Source: Granulicella sp. (GTDB lineage: Bacteria > Acidobacteriota > Terriglobia > Terriglobales > Acidobacteriaceae). From it: 64,000 nt of DNA. The DNA lies in assembly GCA_027450185.1 (NCBI GenBank), contig DAIDKF010000009.1:23404-87403 (forward strand), written 5' to 3'. Position 1 is the stretch's first letter. Each line of letters begins with the position of its first letter. Below are positions 1 to 9,749 of this stretch, piece after piece. Position numbers and translations under genes: made by a program. The notes under the pieces were generated by a model. It had not been told where the DNA came from. It worked only from the letters and a program-made list of their open reading frames with translations, and searched no databases.

Positions 1-1455
1 TCCCATTACGTCCTTGTGCTCGAGGAACGTCGTCGCAGGCAGCACGACGTCCGCGTAGTCGGTGGTGTCGTTGAAGAACTGCTCATGCACCACCGTAAAG
101 AGGTCCTCGCGGCGCAAACCTGCGAGCACGCGTGCGGAATCCGGAGCCACGGCCGCAGCATTGCAGTTGTAGACGAACAGAGCCTTCACCGGAGGGCCAT
201 CGTTCGGGCCGGCTGATTCCTGACGTTGTCCAAGCTCTGTGAGCGCCTCGCCCAACTGATTCATATTCACAACGCGCGAGGCCCGCTGCAACGCGCTGCG
301 CTGCATCATCTCCGGCATTTGCAAGCGCGACGAATTGAAGGGGAACGCTCCACTGGTGGAGAGCTGTAATCCGCCTCCGCGCTGCTTCCAACTTCCCGTA
401 ATCAGCGGCAGCATCGCAACAGCACGCGCGGCGGTTCCCCCATTTTCGCTGCGTTGAATGCCGTAGTTCAGACGAATGGCCGCGGGCTTGCGTCCATTCC
501 GCCCGGCATTGCCGTAGGCCTGAGCGAGCCACTCGATGCGTTCAGCAGCGATGCCTGTCACCACCGCCGCACGCGCCGGGGCATGCTCTTCACGCAGCGC
601 AAACGCTCGTAGCTCCTCCGATCCACGGGTACAGCCGTGTAGATATTCCGCGTCGTCAAGACGCTCGCGAAAGAGCACATGCATGATGGCGAGTGCCAGC
701 AGGCCATCGGTGCCGGGCCGGATGGCCAGATGCTCATCGGCAAGCGCTGCGGTGCGCGTTCTGTACGGATCAATCACGACGAGCGACGCTCCGTTGCGGC
801 GCGCCTCTTCAATGAAGGGCCACAGGTGAATATTGTTGCCGTGAATGTTTGCGCCCCATGCAATGATCAGGCCGGAGTGCGCGAAGTCCTGCGGAGTGGT
901 CCCCAGCTTGACCCCGTAAACCTGTTTCAGCGCCTCACCACCAGCGGTCGAACAGATAGCGCGGTCGAGTTGCGACGCTCCGAGCCGATAGAAAAATCGC
1001 CGATCCATTGAGCCGTAGCCCAACTGGCCAATTGTACCCGCGTAGCTGTAGGGGAGTATGCTCTCCGGCCCATACTCCGCCGCCATTTTCTTCAGTTTCA
1101 TCGCGACGAATTCGAGTGCCTCATCCCACGAGATGCGCTCGAACGCATCCGCCTCGCAGCCTTTCGGCAGTGGCCCTTTGGGAACGCCAGGCTTGCGCCG
1201 CATGGGATAGAGCAGCCGGTCCGGCGAGTAGACGCGATCCAGATAGCGCGCCACCTTGCCGCACAAAAATCCGCGCGTCACCGGATGCGATGGATCGCCC
1301 TGCAGCTTCGTCGCGCGGCCTGCCAGGGTATCGACGGTGACCAGGATGCCGCACGAGTCCGGGCAATCATGCGTGCAAACCGCATGCACTGTCCGAGTGC
1401 CGGCTGAGGGCTGGTCGCTGGATGAGAGATTCGAGTTGGCGGGGGACGTGGACAC
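1..1455 (-). CDS. Molybdopterin oxidoreductase, 5' part of gene (runs off window start)
   Basis: The minus-strand frame is open from 1455 to the window edge and encodes a molybdopterin/bis-MGD oxidoreductase of the formate dehydrogenase/DMSO reductase superfamily. Near the N-terminus is CTHDCPDSCG followed by GFLCGK, the C-x3-C-x3-C...C pattern of a [4Fe-4S] domain. Further on come GANIHGNNIHLWP and DYADVVLPATTFLEHKDV, typical of the cofactor-binding domains. There is no Tat signal, so it is probably cytoplasmic. The start used is GTG 1455; a second in-frame GTG lies at 1389, just before the Cys motif, and neither has a clear ribosome-binding site. The substrate cannot be told from the sequence. 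The C-terminus is outside the window. Confidence 0.85.
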   Translation of the reverse strand, partial: MSTSPANSNLSSSDQPSAGTRTVHAVCTHDCPDSCGILVTVDTLAGRATKLQGDPSHPVTRGFLCGKVARYLDRVYSPDRLLYPMRRKPGVPKGPLPKGCEADAFERISWDEALEFVAMKLKKMAAEYGPESILPYSYAGTIGQLGYGSMDRRFFYRLGASQLDRAICSTAGGEALKQVYGVKLGTTPQDFAHSGLIIAWGANIHGNNIHLWPFIEEARRNGASLVVIDPYRTRTAALADEHLAIRPGTDGLLALAIMHVLFRERLDDAEYLHGCTRGSEELRAFALREEHAPARAAVVTGIAAERIEWLAQAYGNAGRNGRKPAAIRLNYGIQRSENGGTAARAVAMLPLITGSWKQRGGGLQLSTSGAFPFNSSRLQMPEMMQRSALQRASRVVNMNQLGEALTELGQRQESAGPNDGPPVKALFVYNCNAAAVAPDSARVLAGLRREDLFTVVHEQFFNDTTDYADVVLPATTFLEHKDVMG

Positions 1456-1522
1456 GAATATATTGTAGGCGTATCGGCGTACATTCCGCGCCAGCAATCC
1501 ACGTCAGGAGAACCCTCTGTCT

Positions 1523-1996
1523 ATGCGCCTCATTCGTGTACTCGTCTGCTTCCTGGCTGTCGCATGCACCTTCGCGCTCGCACAGACCGCTGTCCCACAT
1601 CGCGGCAGCAGCGACGCCATCCTCAGCGTGCTGAATCAATCTGTTGATGAGTGGAACCGTGGTGATCTGGATGCCTTCGCCACCAGCTACAAGAATTCAC
1701 CGGACATTCTCTTCATGGGCCGCACGATCCAGCATGGTTATGCGCAGATGCTGGCACGGTATAAGGAGTCGTATCCTACGCGCGCGGCGATGGGCGTACT
1801 CAGTTTCACGCAGCTTGCGGTGCAGCCCGTCGATGGAAACGTCGCCACCGTCACCGGCAGCTACCATCTGGAGCGCACGACCGCAGGCGGCGGCAACGCC
1901 GATGGCTTCTTCCTGCTGGTCATGGAGCGAACACCGCAGGGATGGAAGATCATCCGCGACGACACGACGACGATATCGCCAGAGGCGGCGAAGTAG
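1523..1996 (+). CDS. Secreted SnoaL/DUF4440-like protein
   Basis: 157 aa. Residues 1-20 form a signal peptide (charged MRLIR, then a hydrophobic stretch, cleavage near ALA-Q). The remainder has the cone-shaped SnoaL/DUF4440 pattern: an N-terminal helix with [16 protein letters not shown], and beta strands ending in [10 protein letters not shown]. Family members are small ligand-binding or enzyme-like domains, and the role here is unknown. AGGAG lies upstream of the ATG. It is divergent from the molybdopterin oxidoreductase and followed after about 30 bp by an ABC ATPase gene, so the two may be co-transcribed, though no functional link is visible. Confidence 0.8.
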   Translation: MRLIRVLVCFLAVACTFALAQTAVPHRGSSDAILSVLNQSVDEWNRGDLDAFATSYKNSPDILFMGRTIQHGYAQMLARYKESYPTRAAMGVLSFTQLAVQPVDGNVATVTGSYHLERTTAGGGNADGFFLLVMERTPQGWKIIRDDTTTISPEAAK

Positions 1997-2028
1997 GCCG
2001 ATGAGGTACGCTCTCTTCAGGAGCCTGC

Positions 2029-2853
2029 ATGACCACTGAAGCTATGCTCGAAGCCCGCGATCTGATCAAGGACTTCGGCTCGAAGCGCGTGATCGACGGC
2101 GTCTCGCTCCACCTGATGCGGGGCGAGACGCTGGGCCTGGTGGGCGAGTCCGGCTCCGGCAAGAGCACAGTTGCGCGTATGCTGCTGCGGCTCATTGAGC
2201 CGACCAGTGGCAGCATTGTCTTTCGCAACGCGGACAAATCCGAGAATGACGGCAGGCCGGGCGAGGAAGGGACGCGCTGCTACGATCTGCTGCGCGTATC
2301 GCCGCGCGAGATGCGCCGCCTGCGCCGCAAGCTCTCCATTGTCTTCCAGGATCCGTATGCTGCGCTCAATCCGCGTATGACCATACGGCAGATATTGGTT
2401 GAACCCTTCGCGATTCACAACGAACAACCGCCGCAAGGGCTTGGCGCGCGGCTCAACGAACTTCTTGCTGAAGTGGGCCTCGAACAGTCCGCGCTGAGCC
2501 GCTATCCGCATGAATTCTCCGGCGGCCAACGCCAGAGAATCAACATCGCGCGCGCCATTGCGCTGCGCCCGGAGCTGCTAGTCCTGGACGAACCGGTCAG
2601 CGCACTGGATGTCTCGGTTGGTGCGCAGGTGATCAATCTGCTGCGCGACCTGCAACGGCGTCATGGACTGACCTGTCTGTTTATCTCGCACTCCATGCCG
2701 CTGGTGCGCTACCTGTGCCACCGCGTTGCTGTAATGCAGCGTGGCCGCGTCGTCGAGGTTGGAACGTGGAGCGAGGTGTGCGAGAATCCCCGCGAGGCCT
2801 ATACCCAGCAACTGCTCGCAGCCACGCCGGAGTTACCGGCGCTGGCAACATAG
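2029..2853 (+). CDS. Orphan peptide/nickel-type ABC transporter ATP-binding protein (OppF/DppF-like)
   Basis: 274 aa ABC ATPase. Walker A is GESGSGKST (about residues 42-50), the ABC signature is SGGQRQR, and Walker B is [12 protein letters not shown]. The C-terminal tail [18 protein letters not shown] is the oligopeptide-transporter extension seen in OppF/DppF. It would energise uptake (or export) of peptides or similar solutes at the inner membrane. No permease, OppD-type partner ATPase or binding protein is encoded nearby, so its partners must be elsewhere or the gene is a remnant. GGAG precedes the ATG. An insert between Walker A and the Q-loop (around [15 protein letters not shown]) is longer than in typical OppF. 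Confidence 0.88.
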   Translation: MTTEAMLEARDLIKDFGSKRVIDGVSLHLMRGETLGLVGESGSGKSTVARMLLRLIEPTSGSIVFRNADKSENDGRPGEEGTRCYDLLRVSPREMRRLRRKLSIVFQDPYAALNPRMTIRQILVEPFAIHNEQPPQGLGARLNELLAEVGLEQSALSRYPHEFSGGQRQRINIARAIALRPELLVLDEPVSALDVSVGAQVINLLRDLQRRHGLTCLFISHSMPLVRYLCHRVAVMQRGRVVEVGTWSEVCENPREAYTQQLLAATPELPALAT

Positions 2854-2900
2854 TCAGGCGGCGGCGGCTCGTGCCAGGGAGATGCATCCTGGGATGCCGG

Positions 2901-3329
2901 CTACTTCGCGCCCTGCTTCCGCACCTCAACGTCGCACACATTGCGCAGATAGTCCCACGAGTACAGGCCTGCCTCGTGGCCATCGTTCCACTTGAACTTC
3001 AGCGCATAATTGCCCACCGGGGTCACTTCGACCGGTCGTGGCGGCGCCTCATACATGGGCAGCAGCGCCGCTGACTTTGGCTTTGCGGCACCGGGAGCGC
3101 GACCCTCTTTACCGCGTTCCTCATGGCACGTCGCGCAAGGACAGGCCTCGCGCAGCCATGCAAAGTTCCACGAACTTCTGTGACCATCCTTCCACTCGAT
3201 CACGACACCCGTGCCGCCGCTCTTATCTACGCTCACCTTTGCCGGGCGAATCGCATCGCCGACGAGCCGGGGCTGATCTTCTCTCTCAACGTCATCCGCA
3301 CTTCCAAATCGAATTCCTTCGTGACTCAT
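2901..3329 (-). CDS. DUF971 domain protein
   Basis: 142 aa. It contains the DUF971 (gamma-butyrobetaine hydroxylase N-terminal-like) signature twice over: IEWKDGHRSSWNFAWLREACPCATC, then a second strand-turn FKWNDGHEAGLYSWDYLRNVC. The Cys pair CPCATC with a nearby Cys/His suggests zinc binding. Proteins of this family occur beside Fe-S and apo-protein maturation genes (Mrp/ApbC) in other bacteria; here it sits next to unrelated transport genes. The ATG at 3329 is chosen because AGGAGAG lies just upstream; an in-frame ATG 33 bases earlier lacks a site. Confidence 0.85.
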   Translation of the reverse strand: MSHEGIRFGSADDVEREDQPRLVGDAIRPAKVSVDKSGGTGVVIEWKDGHRSSWNFAWLREACPCATCHEERGKEGRAPGAAKPKSAALLPMYEAPPRPVEVTPVGNYALKFKWNDGHEAGLYSWDYLRNVCDVEVRKQGAK

Positions 3330-3355
3330 CGTCTCTCCTGATTCCAGATTTTCCA

Positions 3356-3664
3356 TTATCGCGGCGCCTGGGCCAACTGAGGTTGCTGCGTGGCGCGCCG
3401 GTCGAAACGCAGCTTCAGCCCGAGGATGGATGCGGCGAGGACGAACGTCACCGCATTCGCAATCCATACCGGGGCCGAATGCGCCAGTACGCCGTACACC
3501 AACCAGGTGAACGTGCCTGCGGAAAAGATCAGGAACATGCCCAGCGAAATGTCGCGCGCAGAACGCAGCCGAATCACACGCAGCAACTGCGGCACGAACG
3601 ACACCGTCGTCATGGTTGCGGCAGCGTAGCCAATTCCATCGATTTCGATACGCGATAAGTTCAT
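3356..3664 (-). CDS. SemiSWEET / PQ-loop family small transporter
   Basis: 102 aa with three predicted membrane helices. The first carries the PQ-loop signature (ATMTTVSFVPQLLRVIRLRS, which includes VPQ), followed by SLGMFLIFSAGTFTWLVYGV and a third helix, as in bacterial SemiSWEETs. These dimerise in the inner membrane and move sugars by facilitated diffusion. The ATG overlaps the stop of the upstream TauE gene as ATGA, so translation is probably coupled. A basic, Gln-rich tail follows the last helix. The sugar specificity cannot be read from the sequence. Confidence 0.88.
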   Translation of the reverse strand: MNLSRIEIDGIGYAAATMTTVSFVPQLLRVIRLRSARDISLGMFLIFSAGTFTWLVYGVLAHSAPVWIANAVTFVLAASILGLKLRFDRRATQQPQLAQAPR

Positions 3665-4452
3665 CCCTGCGCCTGGCTCCAGAAAAAGTACGCTGCAATC
3701 ACAACTCCGGTTACGACCACAATGGCGCGCAAGACCTCTCCATTTACGCGCCGCGCAAAGCGTGCGCCTACCCATCCGCCAAAGGCTGCAAACACCATTG
3801 CGATCAGGCAGTAGTGCCAAACGACGGCTCCCTGCAGGATGAACGTAATGATGGCGCACAGATTCGAAAGCATTGCAGCGACAACCTTGAGCGCATTGAG
3901 CGAGTGCATTTGCTCCATGCCGAACAGCGCGAGGATGGTCATGACCAGAAATCCCGCGCCCGCGCCAAAGTAGCCGATGTAGAAGCAGACCGGGAACAAC
4001 GCGCATGCGAGCCAGAAGCGGGGAATGTGAGGCTCGGCGTGCTGATGTGTGGCGCGGCCGCGAATCCACTTCGAGACCCATCCGCTGACACCGAAGATGA
4101 GGGTTCCAACCAGAATGAGCCACGGAATCATGTGCATGAAGGTGCGCTGCGCCGTGTGCAGCAGCACCTCGGCACCGAGGACGCCACCCAGAATGGAGGT
4201 TGCAGCAATGGTGGGAAGCAGATCCTTGCGAATATCGCCACGGAGCGTCACCATGGATGTCAACTGCCCCGGCCAGAGCGCGACGGTGTTGGTCGCATTG
4301 GCCTGCACCGGAAGCACGCCCACGCCCAGCATCGCCGGAAACGAGAGGAACGAGCCGCCGCCGGCCATGGCGTTCATCACACCTGCGATGGTGGAAGCGA
4401 CGACCAGCCAGATGTAGTGCAGATGGGGAATGTGCTCGAAGATCATACTCAC
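3661..4452 (-). CDS. TauE/SafE family sulfite/organosulfur exporter-like membrane protein
   Basis: 263 aa, 7-8 predicted transmembrane segments. Near the N-terminus is the conserved AGVMNAMAGGGSFLSFPAML motif of the TauE/SafE (DUF81) family, repeated in weaker form in the second half (FAAFGGWVGARFARRVN). Members export sulfite, sulfoacetate and related anions or import them; the substrate is unknown here. It is followed by a SemiSWEET gene with a 4-base ATGA overlap, which suggests a two-gene transport operon. Confidence 0.88.
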   Translation of the reverse strand: MSMIFEHIPHLHYIWLVVASTIAGVMNAMAGGGSFLSFPAMLGVGVLPVQANATNTVALWPGQLTSMVTLRGDIRKDLLPTIAATSILGGVLGAEVLLHTAQRTFMHMIPWLILVGTLIFGVSGWVSKWIRGRATHQHAEPHIPRFWLACALFPVCFYIGYFGAGAGFLVMTILALFGMEQMHSLNALKVVAAMLSNLCAIITFILQGAVVWHYCLIAMVFAAFGGWVGARFARRVNGEVLRAIVVVTGVVIAAYFFWSQAQG

Positions 4453-4506
4453 TTCATTGTAGTCACGCGCTTGGCCTTGACCGCAGAGGGTCGATGTTTC
4501 ACGGGT

Positions 4507-5061
4507 TCAGGCAATTTCGGCGAGACGCAGCGCGTCTTCCGGCGTATCGGCCACCAGCAGAATGCCGCGATTGCCACGCAGCATGCCCTCCCGATCGCAG
4601 GCGTCCAGAAACTCCAGCATCGGGTCGTAAAAGCCTGCGACGTTGAGCAAGACTACGGGCTTGGAGTGGATCTTGAGCGTCTGCCAGGCGAGCACCTCGA
4701 ACATCTCCTCGAAGGTGCCGTACCCTCCGGGGAGGATGAAAAATGCGTCTGCCTTGTCGGCCATCATCGCCTTGCGGGTGTGCATGGTGGTGGTCACATG
4801 CAACTCCGAGAGGCCGGGATGCGCGATCTCATGCTCGATGAGGAGATGCGGAATCACGCCCACCACGTGGCCGCCCGCAGCCAAAGCGCCATCGGCAACA
4901 GCGCCCATCAGGCCGACCTTGCCACCACCGTAGATCAACCCCAATCCATGCTCGGCCAGCGTCTTGCCCAATGCTAGCGCCGCTGCTCGATACTCCGGCC
5001 GCGTGCCCTCCGCAGACGCGCAGAATACCGCTACGTTTTTGCCTGATCTTGCCTTTACCAT
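4507..5061 (-). CDS. LOG family protein (cytokinin riboside 5'-monophosphate phosphoribohydrolase-like)
   Basis: 184 aa, the usual LOG/TIGR00730 length. It has a Rossmann-like start (VAVFCASAEG), then GLIYGGGKVGLMG, the TRK motif in MHTRKAMM, and the hallmark PGGYGTFEEMFEVLAW, in which Glu and Arg are the catalytic residues of the family. It is expected to cleave ribose 5-phosphate from purine nucleoside monophosphates in the cytoplasm, often in nucleotide salvage. It is often misannotated as lysine decarboxylase. It is a single gene with no obvious operon partner. Confidence 0.9.
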   Translation of the reverse strand: MVKARSGKNVAVFCASAEGTRPEYRAAALALGKTLAEHGLGLIYGGGKVGLMGAVADGALAAGGHVVGVIPHLLIEHEIAHPGLSELHVTTTMHTRKAMMADKADAFFILPGGYGTFEEMFEVLAWQTLKIHSKPVVLLNVAGFYDPMLEFLDACDREGMLRGNRGILLVADTPEDALRLAEIA

Positions 5062-5131
5062 GAACTCAGGATACCAAGCGTGACCGCGATATCATGACCA
5101 CGCAGCCAGTTCACCGTCAGGATCCTCCGTC

Positions 5132-5770
5132 ATGCGCGCTTGGCAACGCTATCTCGACTTCGTCCTTCTATTCATGGCCTGTCTTTTGTTTGCCCGCCCT
5201 GCACCTGCGCAGGAAAGGGGCGTGCCCGGAAGGTTTGACTTCTACCTGATGAACCTCTCGTGGTCGCCGGAGTTTTGCGGGATCCACGGCACATCGCCTG
5301 AGTGCGTGGCGCGTCCGGGCTTCATCCTGCACGGCCTGTGGGCACAGAATGACGACGGCAGCTACCCGGTCTTCTGCAGCGAGGAAGCGGGGCCGGCCAG
5401 GCCTGAGCGGAACCTCGACATCACGCCCGACCTCTCGCTGCTTCGACACGAGTGGGCCAAGCACGGCACCTGCTCCGGCGTCGGCCCGCGGCGCTTCTTC
5501 GCAATGGAGCACCAGGCCTTTCGCTCGCTCGCGATTCCGCAAGAGTTTGAGAACGTCGATCATGAAGTCAGCATGACCCCGGATGCCATCCTCGGGCTCT
5601 TCGCGCAGGCCAATCCTGCATTTCCGGCAGGGAGCATCCTGCTAAGTTGCGGACGCAATCACCTCACTGCCATCGAGGCGTGCTTCAGCAAGGACCTCAA
5701 GCCGATCGCGTGCAAGGGGCTTCGCAGTTGCCGCGCCAGTTCGGTGAAGATTACGCCGCCGAAGCATTGA
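5132..5770 (+). CDS. Secreted ribonuclease T2
   Basis: 212 aa. A signal peptide covers about residues 1-26 (cleavage near PAPA-QE). Both active-site boxes of RNase T2 are present: FILHGLWAQ (CAS I, catalytic His) and LRHEWAKHGTCSG (CAS II, catalytic His with Glu/Lys neighbours). Paired cysteines are consistent with disulfides in the periplasm or outside the cell. It should cut single-stranded RNA through 2',3'-cyclic phosphates, probably for nucleotide scavenging. It stands alone and converges with the cytochrome oxidase operon. Confidence 0.93.
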   Translation: MRAWQRYLDFVLLFMACLLFARPAPAQERGVPGRFDFYLMNLSWSPEFCGIHGTSPECVARPGFILHGLWAQNDDGSYPVFCSEEAGPARPERNLDITPDLSLLRHEWAKHGTCSGVGPRRFFAMEHQAFRSLAIPQEFENVDHEVSMTPDAILGLFAQANPAFPAGSILLSCGRNHLTAIEACFSKDLKPIACKGLRSCRASSVKITPPKH

Positions 5771-5790
5771 GTGCGCAGATGCAAAGAGAT

Positions 5791-5813
5791 GGGCCCCACC
5801 CTAAGTGAGGCCC
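5791..5813. terminator. Hairpin between convergent RNase T2 and cta genes
   Basis: GGGCC-C-CAC pairs with GTG-A-GGCCC around a 5-base loop (one C/A mismatch). It lies about 20 bases after the RNase T2 stop and about 35 bases beyond the last oxidase gene. There is no long T-run, so intrinsic termination is only probable. Confidence 0.45.
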
Positions 5814-5846
5814 GGCTTGCTGCATCATGCATTGGAGGTATTACAT

Positions 5847-6200
5847 CTACCACAAGCCCCAAGCGCGGCTGATGTAATCGGTCATGGTCATCGTCACCAG
5901 TACCAGAAATATGAAGAAGCCCGCACCGATGGTCATCTTGATAAGCCGCGACTGATATGCCACATGCATAAAAAACAGAATCACGATGACCGCCTTGAAA
6001 CAGGCGATGGCAAGGGCGATCACGGGGTTGGCCCACCCAAGATCTACATACGCGGCGCCTGCGGTTATACCGGTACAAACAAGCAGCGTGAGGTAAACGA
6101 ACGTATATTGCAGCGGCGTCACGATGTGATGCTGTGCGTGCTCCGGGTTGGTGACGTTCAGCGGATCGTTCGCGTCGGTGTGAATTCCTGCGTGAGCCAT
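5847..6200 (-). CDS. ctaF: Cytochrome c oxidase subunit IV (CtaF-type)
   Basis: 117 aa small membrane protein with three predicted helices (about 29-51, 56-80, 90-112), matching the prokaryotic COX4 family. Motifs include TYVYLTLLVCTGITAGAAYVD-like helix 1 and FFMHVAYQSRLIKMT in the middle. It is a structural subunit of the caa3 oxidase, last gene of the oxidase operon, 57 bases after subunit III. The N-terminus HAGIHTDANDPLNVTNPEHAQHH is His-rich and cytoplasmic. Confidence 0.88.
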   Translation of the reverse strand: MAHAGIHTDANDPLNVTNPEHAQHHIVTPLQYTFVYLTLLVCTGITAGAAYVDLGWANPVIALAIACFKAVIVILFFMHVAYQSRLIKMTIGAGFFIFLVLVTMTMTDYISRAWGLW

Positions 6201-6257
6201 CGTGTTTCCTTCGTGGCCGGTTTCTCGAATTTCCTTCGTTACCGGCCTGAAAATGTT

Positions 6258-7022
6258 CTAGTGCATCGGATGACGGTTGATCAGATACAGCAGCGGGAAG
6301 AGAAAGATCCAGACAATATCTACGAAGTGCCAGTACAGTCCAAAGTTCTCAATGGGAGCCACATAGCCTGAACTGAAGTCGCCTCGATGGGCTCGCCACG
6401 TCAACCAGAAGAGCAAAGCGATGCCGATGATCATGTGCAGAGCGTGCATGCCCGTCATCGCGAAGTAGAGGAAGAAGAAGATCTGCGTCTTCTGTGCCAT
6501 ATCCGGAGGCAGCGGGTCTTCCTTGAGTCCATATGCCGCTGGATTGGTGAACATGGAAACGTTGAAATTGTTGCCCGGAATATGATGCAGCTCGTACTTC
6601 TCGTGATACTCGTCGTATTTGAATCCAAGGAAGGCGACGCCGAAGACGGTGGTGAGGATCAGCATGACGACCAGGAGTGTGCGCTTACGCACCTCAGCCG
6701 CCCATACACCAACGGCCATGCAGAAGCCAGAGGTAATCAGGATGGCCGTGTTCGCTGTTCCAATGGGCACGCTCAACTGGTTGGACGCGGCAACAAAAGC
6801 CGGGTAGTACCAGTTGCGATACAGCAGATAGGCGAAGAACATGCCGCCGAAGAACATGATTTCGGTCAGCAGAAAGAGCCACATGCCGAAGCTGCCCGCC
6901 TCGCGCTGCTGCTCCTCGGTCTCAAAGTGATGACGATGCTGCGGAAGAGCGACGTGCTCGTGCTCTCCGTAAACCTCGGTCTCCGGCATGTTTGGATCGG
7001 TCGTCGCCAGTGCGCTATCCAA
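6258..7022 (-). CDS. ctaE: Cytochrome c oxidase subunit III
   Basis: 254 aa with about seven transmembrane helices and the subunit III motifs [30 protein letters not shown] and the C-terminal [20 protein letters not shown]. The start is most likely TTG 7022: GAGGTG lies 7 bases before it, and the gene then overlaps the 3' end of ctaD. An in-frame ATG at 6989 has no ribosome-binding site. The first ~30 residues are acidic and soluble. It stabilises the proton-uptake side of subunit I. Confidence 0.95.
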   Translation of the reverse strand: MDSALATTDPNMPETEVYGEHEHVALPQHRHHFETEEQQREAGSFGMWLFLLTEIMFFGGMFFAYLLYRNWYYPAFVAASNQLSVPIGTANTAILITSGFCMAVGVWAAEVRKRTLLVVMLILTTVFGVAFLGFKYDEYHEKYELHHIPGNNFNVSMFTNPAAYGLKEDPLPPDMAQKTQIFFFLYFAMTGMHALHMIIGIALLFWLTWRAHRGDFSSGYVAPIENFGLYWHFVDIVWIFLFPLLYLINRHPMH

Positions 7023-8691
7023 CGGTCGTCACCTCATTTTTTGTCTTGTTCGCGAGCCACTCGTAATCATAGGCCTCATGATCCATGATGGGCGTCTCGG
7101 TAAAGTTTTCCGTCAGCGGCGGAGACTGAATCTGCCACTCAAGGCCAGTCGCCTGCCACGGGTTGTCGCCTGCGATGGCGCCATACTTAAGCGACCAGGC
7201 AAGGTACAGCATCGGGAGCATGTAGCCAACGCCAAGCACGGTCGCGCCGGCTGTCGACAGTACATTCAGCACCTGAAACTCCGGTGGATAGGCGTGATAA
7301 CGGCGCGGCATTCCAAGGTAGCCAAGGATGAACTGGGGTAGAAATGTAAGATTGAATCCGATGAACGTCGTTACCGCTGCGAGCTTCGAGAGCGACTCCG
7401 GATACATGCGGCCCGTCATCTTCGGCCACCAGAAATGGATGCCCGCAAGGAACGCCATCAGCATGCCGCCCACCATCACAAAGTGAAAGTGCGCGACGAT
7501 GAAGTATGTCTCGGTGAGGTGAATATCCATGCCCAGCGAGCCAAGGAATACGCCAGTCAGTCCACCGATGGTGAACAGGCCCATGAATCCAAACGAGTAG
7601 AGCATGGGCGTCTCAAAGGTGATCGACCCCTTCTGCAGCGTGAAGGCCCAGTTGAAGATCTTGATCGCCGAAGGTACGGCAACCAGCATCGTCAAAAGGG
7701 AGAACACGAGCGCCGAGTAGTTGGAAACACCCATGATGAACATGTGGTGCTCCCAAACAAAGAACCCGAACAGCGCGATGGCCACAGAGCTGAAGGCAAC
7801 TGCCGTGTAGCCGAAGATTCGTTTGCGGCTGAACGTCGAGATCACTTCAGAGATCACACCCATGCCTGGCAGGATCATGATGTAGACGGCGGGATGCGAG
7901 TAGAACCAGAACAGATGCTGAAAGAGCAGCGGGTCGCCGCCCTTGGTGGGGTCGAAGACGCCAATGCCGAACAGGCGCTCCAAGGCAACCAAAACCAGCG
8001 CGATAGCGAGCACGGGCGTGCCCAGCACCATCAGCAGGGACGCAGCATAGTGCGCCCACACAAACAGCGGCATGCGGAACCACGTCATCCCCGGGCAACG
8101 CATGCGGTGGATGGTCACGATGAAATTCAGGCCCGTAAAGATGGATGCAAAACCGGCGATGAAAATCGCCATCGCGGCAGTAATCACGTGCGTATTCAGG
8201 TAGTGCGTGGACAGCGGCGTGGTAAATGTCCAGCCCGTATCGACGCCTCCGAGGACGAGCGCCGCGAGCGTCAGCGTACCGCCAATCACATACAGATACC
8301 AACTCAACAGGTTGATCTTCGGAAACGCAAGGTCCTTCGCACCCAGCATGATGGGGATCAGGAAGTTGCCCAGCGTCGCAGGCACCGAGGGCACCAGGAA
8401 GAGGAAGATCATGATGATGCCATGCATGGTGAAGAACTTGTTGTAGGTATCCGATGAGACAAGGTCCGGCTGCGGCGTGAGCAACTCAAGGCGGATGAGG
8501 CCAGCAAACGCTCCGCCGATAAAGAAGAAAAACGTGATCGAGATCAGATACAGGATCGCGATGCGTTTGTGGTCGCCGGTCAGCAACCAACTCAACAAGC
8601 CGTGCTCGTTGTTGATGTAGTTGCGTTTTGGAATCTGCGCCGTACTCTGGTCAGGAAGAGAGAGGATGGTATTGCCGATCGCAGCACTCAT
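7015..8691 (-). CDS. ctaD: Cytochrome c oxidase subunit I, type A2 caa3 family
   Basis: 558 aa catalytic subunit of a heme-copper oxidase with 12 or more helices. The low-spin heme ligand is His90 (TMHG). The Cu-B/Tyr motif reads YSHPAVY at 264-270, so the D-channel glutamate of GHPEVY is absent and a YS pair is present, as in type A2 enzymes (Rhodothermus and Thermus caa3). HH of the Cu-B site is in WEHHMF, and the heme ligands are in HFHFVMVGG. It reduces O2 to water and pumps protons. Its start overlaps the ctaC stop as ATGA. Confidence 0.97.
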   Translation of the reverse strand: MSAAIGNTILSLPDQSTAQIPKRNYINNEHGLLSWLLTGDHKRIAILYLISITFFFFIGGAFAGLIRLELLTPQPDLVSSDTYNKFFTMHGIIMIFLFLVPSVPATLGNFLIPIMLGAKDLAFPKINLLSWYLYVIGGTLTLAALVLGGVDTGWTFTTPLSTHYLNTHVITAAMAIFIAGFASIFTGLNFIVTIHRMRCPGMTWFRMPLFVWAHYAASLLMVLGTPVLAIALVLVALERLFGIGVFDPTKGGDPLLFQHLFWFYSHPAVYIMILPGMGVISEVISTFSRKRIFGYTAVAFSSVAIALFGFFVWEHHMFIMGVSNYSALVFSLLTMLVAVPSAIKIFNWAFTLQKGSITFETPMLYSFGFMGLFTIGGLTGVFLGSLGMDIHLTETYFIVAHFHFVMVGGMLMAFLAGIHFWWPKMTGRMYPESLSKLAAVTTFIGFNLTFLPQFILGYLGMPRRYHAYPPEFQVLNVLSTAGATVLGVGYMLPMLYLAWSLKYGAIAGDNPWQATGLEWQIQSPPLTENFTETPIMDHEAYDYEWLANKTKNEVTTVG

Positions 8692-9746
8692 GGATTCACC
8701 GTTTCCGTTGTGCCCTGTGGAGGCGTTGTTGGGGCGGATTCACCGGATGCAGAGGTCATGAAGGTCTGCTGCACGCGGTAGTTGGATTGCAGGTTCTTGA
8801 TGAACTCGACCAGGTCAATCAGGCCATCTTCGCTGAGTTGCCCCTGGTACGTTGGCATGATGGGCGCAAAGCCAGCGGTCACATGCCTGGATGGATTCAG
8901 GATCGCGTCGCGTAGATATGCGTCGTCGACCAGAATCTGGCTGCCGTCGGTCAGCGTTAGCTTGGAACCATAGACCCCCGCAAGGCTTGGTCCGCGCGCG
9001 GCTGCCGTGCCGCTATGACAGGAGTTGCAGCCCATGCTTGCGAAGAGGCGTTCGCCATTCTGTGCCAGGCTCTGGCCTGATGTGGACTGCTCGAGCCACT
9101 TCTTGTAATTTTCCGGGGTCATCACCGTCACTTCGCCGACCATGCCGGAGTGCTGCGTACCGCAGTACTGCGTGCAAAACAAGTGATACGTTCCAACCTG
9201 CGTTGCTTCAAACCACACCGTCGTGTAGCGGCCGGGGATAGCTTCGCGCTTGATGCGGAAGTCCGGGATGGAAAAGCTGTGGAACACATCCTGCGAGATC
9301 ATGGTCAGTTGGACAGGCTTGCCAAGGGGCACGTGCAGCGCATTGATCTCGTGCTGCCCACCCGGGTGTTCCGCTTTCCACATCCACTGCTTGCCCACAA
9401 TGTAGATATTCATTGCGTTGGCCGGTGGGTCATAGATGCGGAAGTACAGCAGCGCGCCCCACACGAAGGTGACGAGGAAGATCGCGAGCGGAATAATTGT
9501 CCATGTGGCTTCAAGCAGCGTAGAACCTTCGATCTGCGTCGCCACAGGATTTTTTTCGCGCCGGTAGCGGATGGAGAACACCAGCATCAGAACTGCTACC
9601 AGCGCCGTTCCGACGATGGTCATCAGCACGAGAAAAAAGTACAACGCGTCGACATACGGTGAAATGCCACTCGCCTCCGCCGGAAACAGCGAGGAGTTGT
9701 GCAGCCACTTCACGAGAAATTGCCACAATACCGGACTAAGTCCCAT
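8688..9746 (-). CDS. ctaC: Cytochrome c oxidase subunit II fused to cytochrome c (caa3 type)
   Basis: 352 aa. Two N-terminal membrane helices (about 33-60 and 78-103) are followed by the Cu-A cupredoxin domain with ligands His156, Cys191, Cys195, His199 and Met202. A C-terminal cytochrome c domain carries heme motif CNSCH (240-244) and an axial Met in APIMPTY. The fused heme makes this a caa3-type enzyme that accepts electrons from a membrane-bound partner, here presumably ACIII. No signal peptidase II lipobox is seen. It lies directly downstream of the SCO gene. Confidence 0.96.
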   Translation of the reverse strand: MGLSPVLWQFLVKWLHNSSLFPAEASGISPYVDALYFFLVLMTIVGTALVAVLMLVFSIRYRREKNPVATQIEGSTLLEATWTIIPLAIFLVTFVWGALLYFRIYDPPANAMNIYIVGKQWMWKAEHPGGQHEINALHVPLGKPVQLTMISQDVFHSFSIPDFRIKREAIPGRYTTVWFEATQVGTYHLFCTQYCGTQHSGMVGEVTVMTPENYKKWLEQSTSGQSLAQNGERLFASMGCNSCHSGTAAARGPSLAGVYGSKLTLTDGSQILVDDAYLRDAILNPSRHVTAGFAPIMPTYQGQLSEDGLIDLVEFIKNLQSNYRVQQTFMTSASGESAPTTPPQGTTETVNP

Positions 9747-9749
9747 CGT

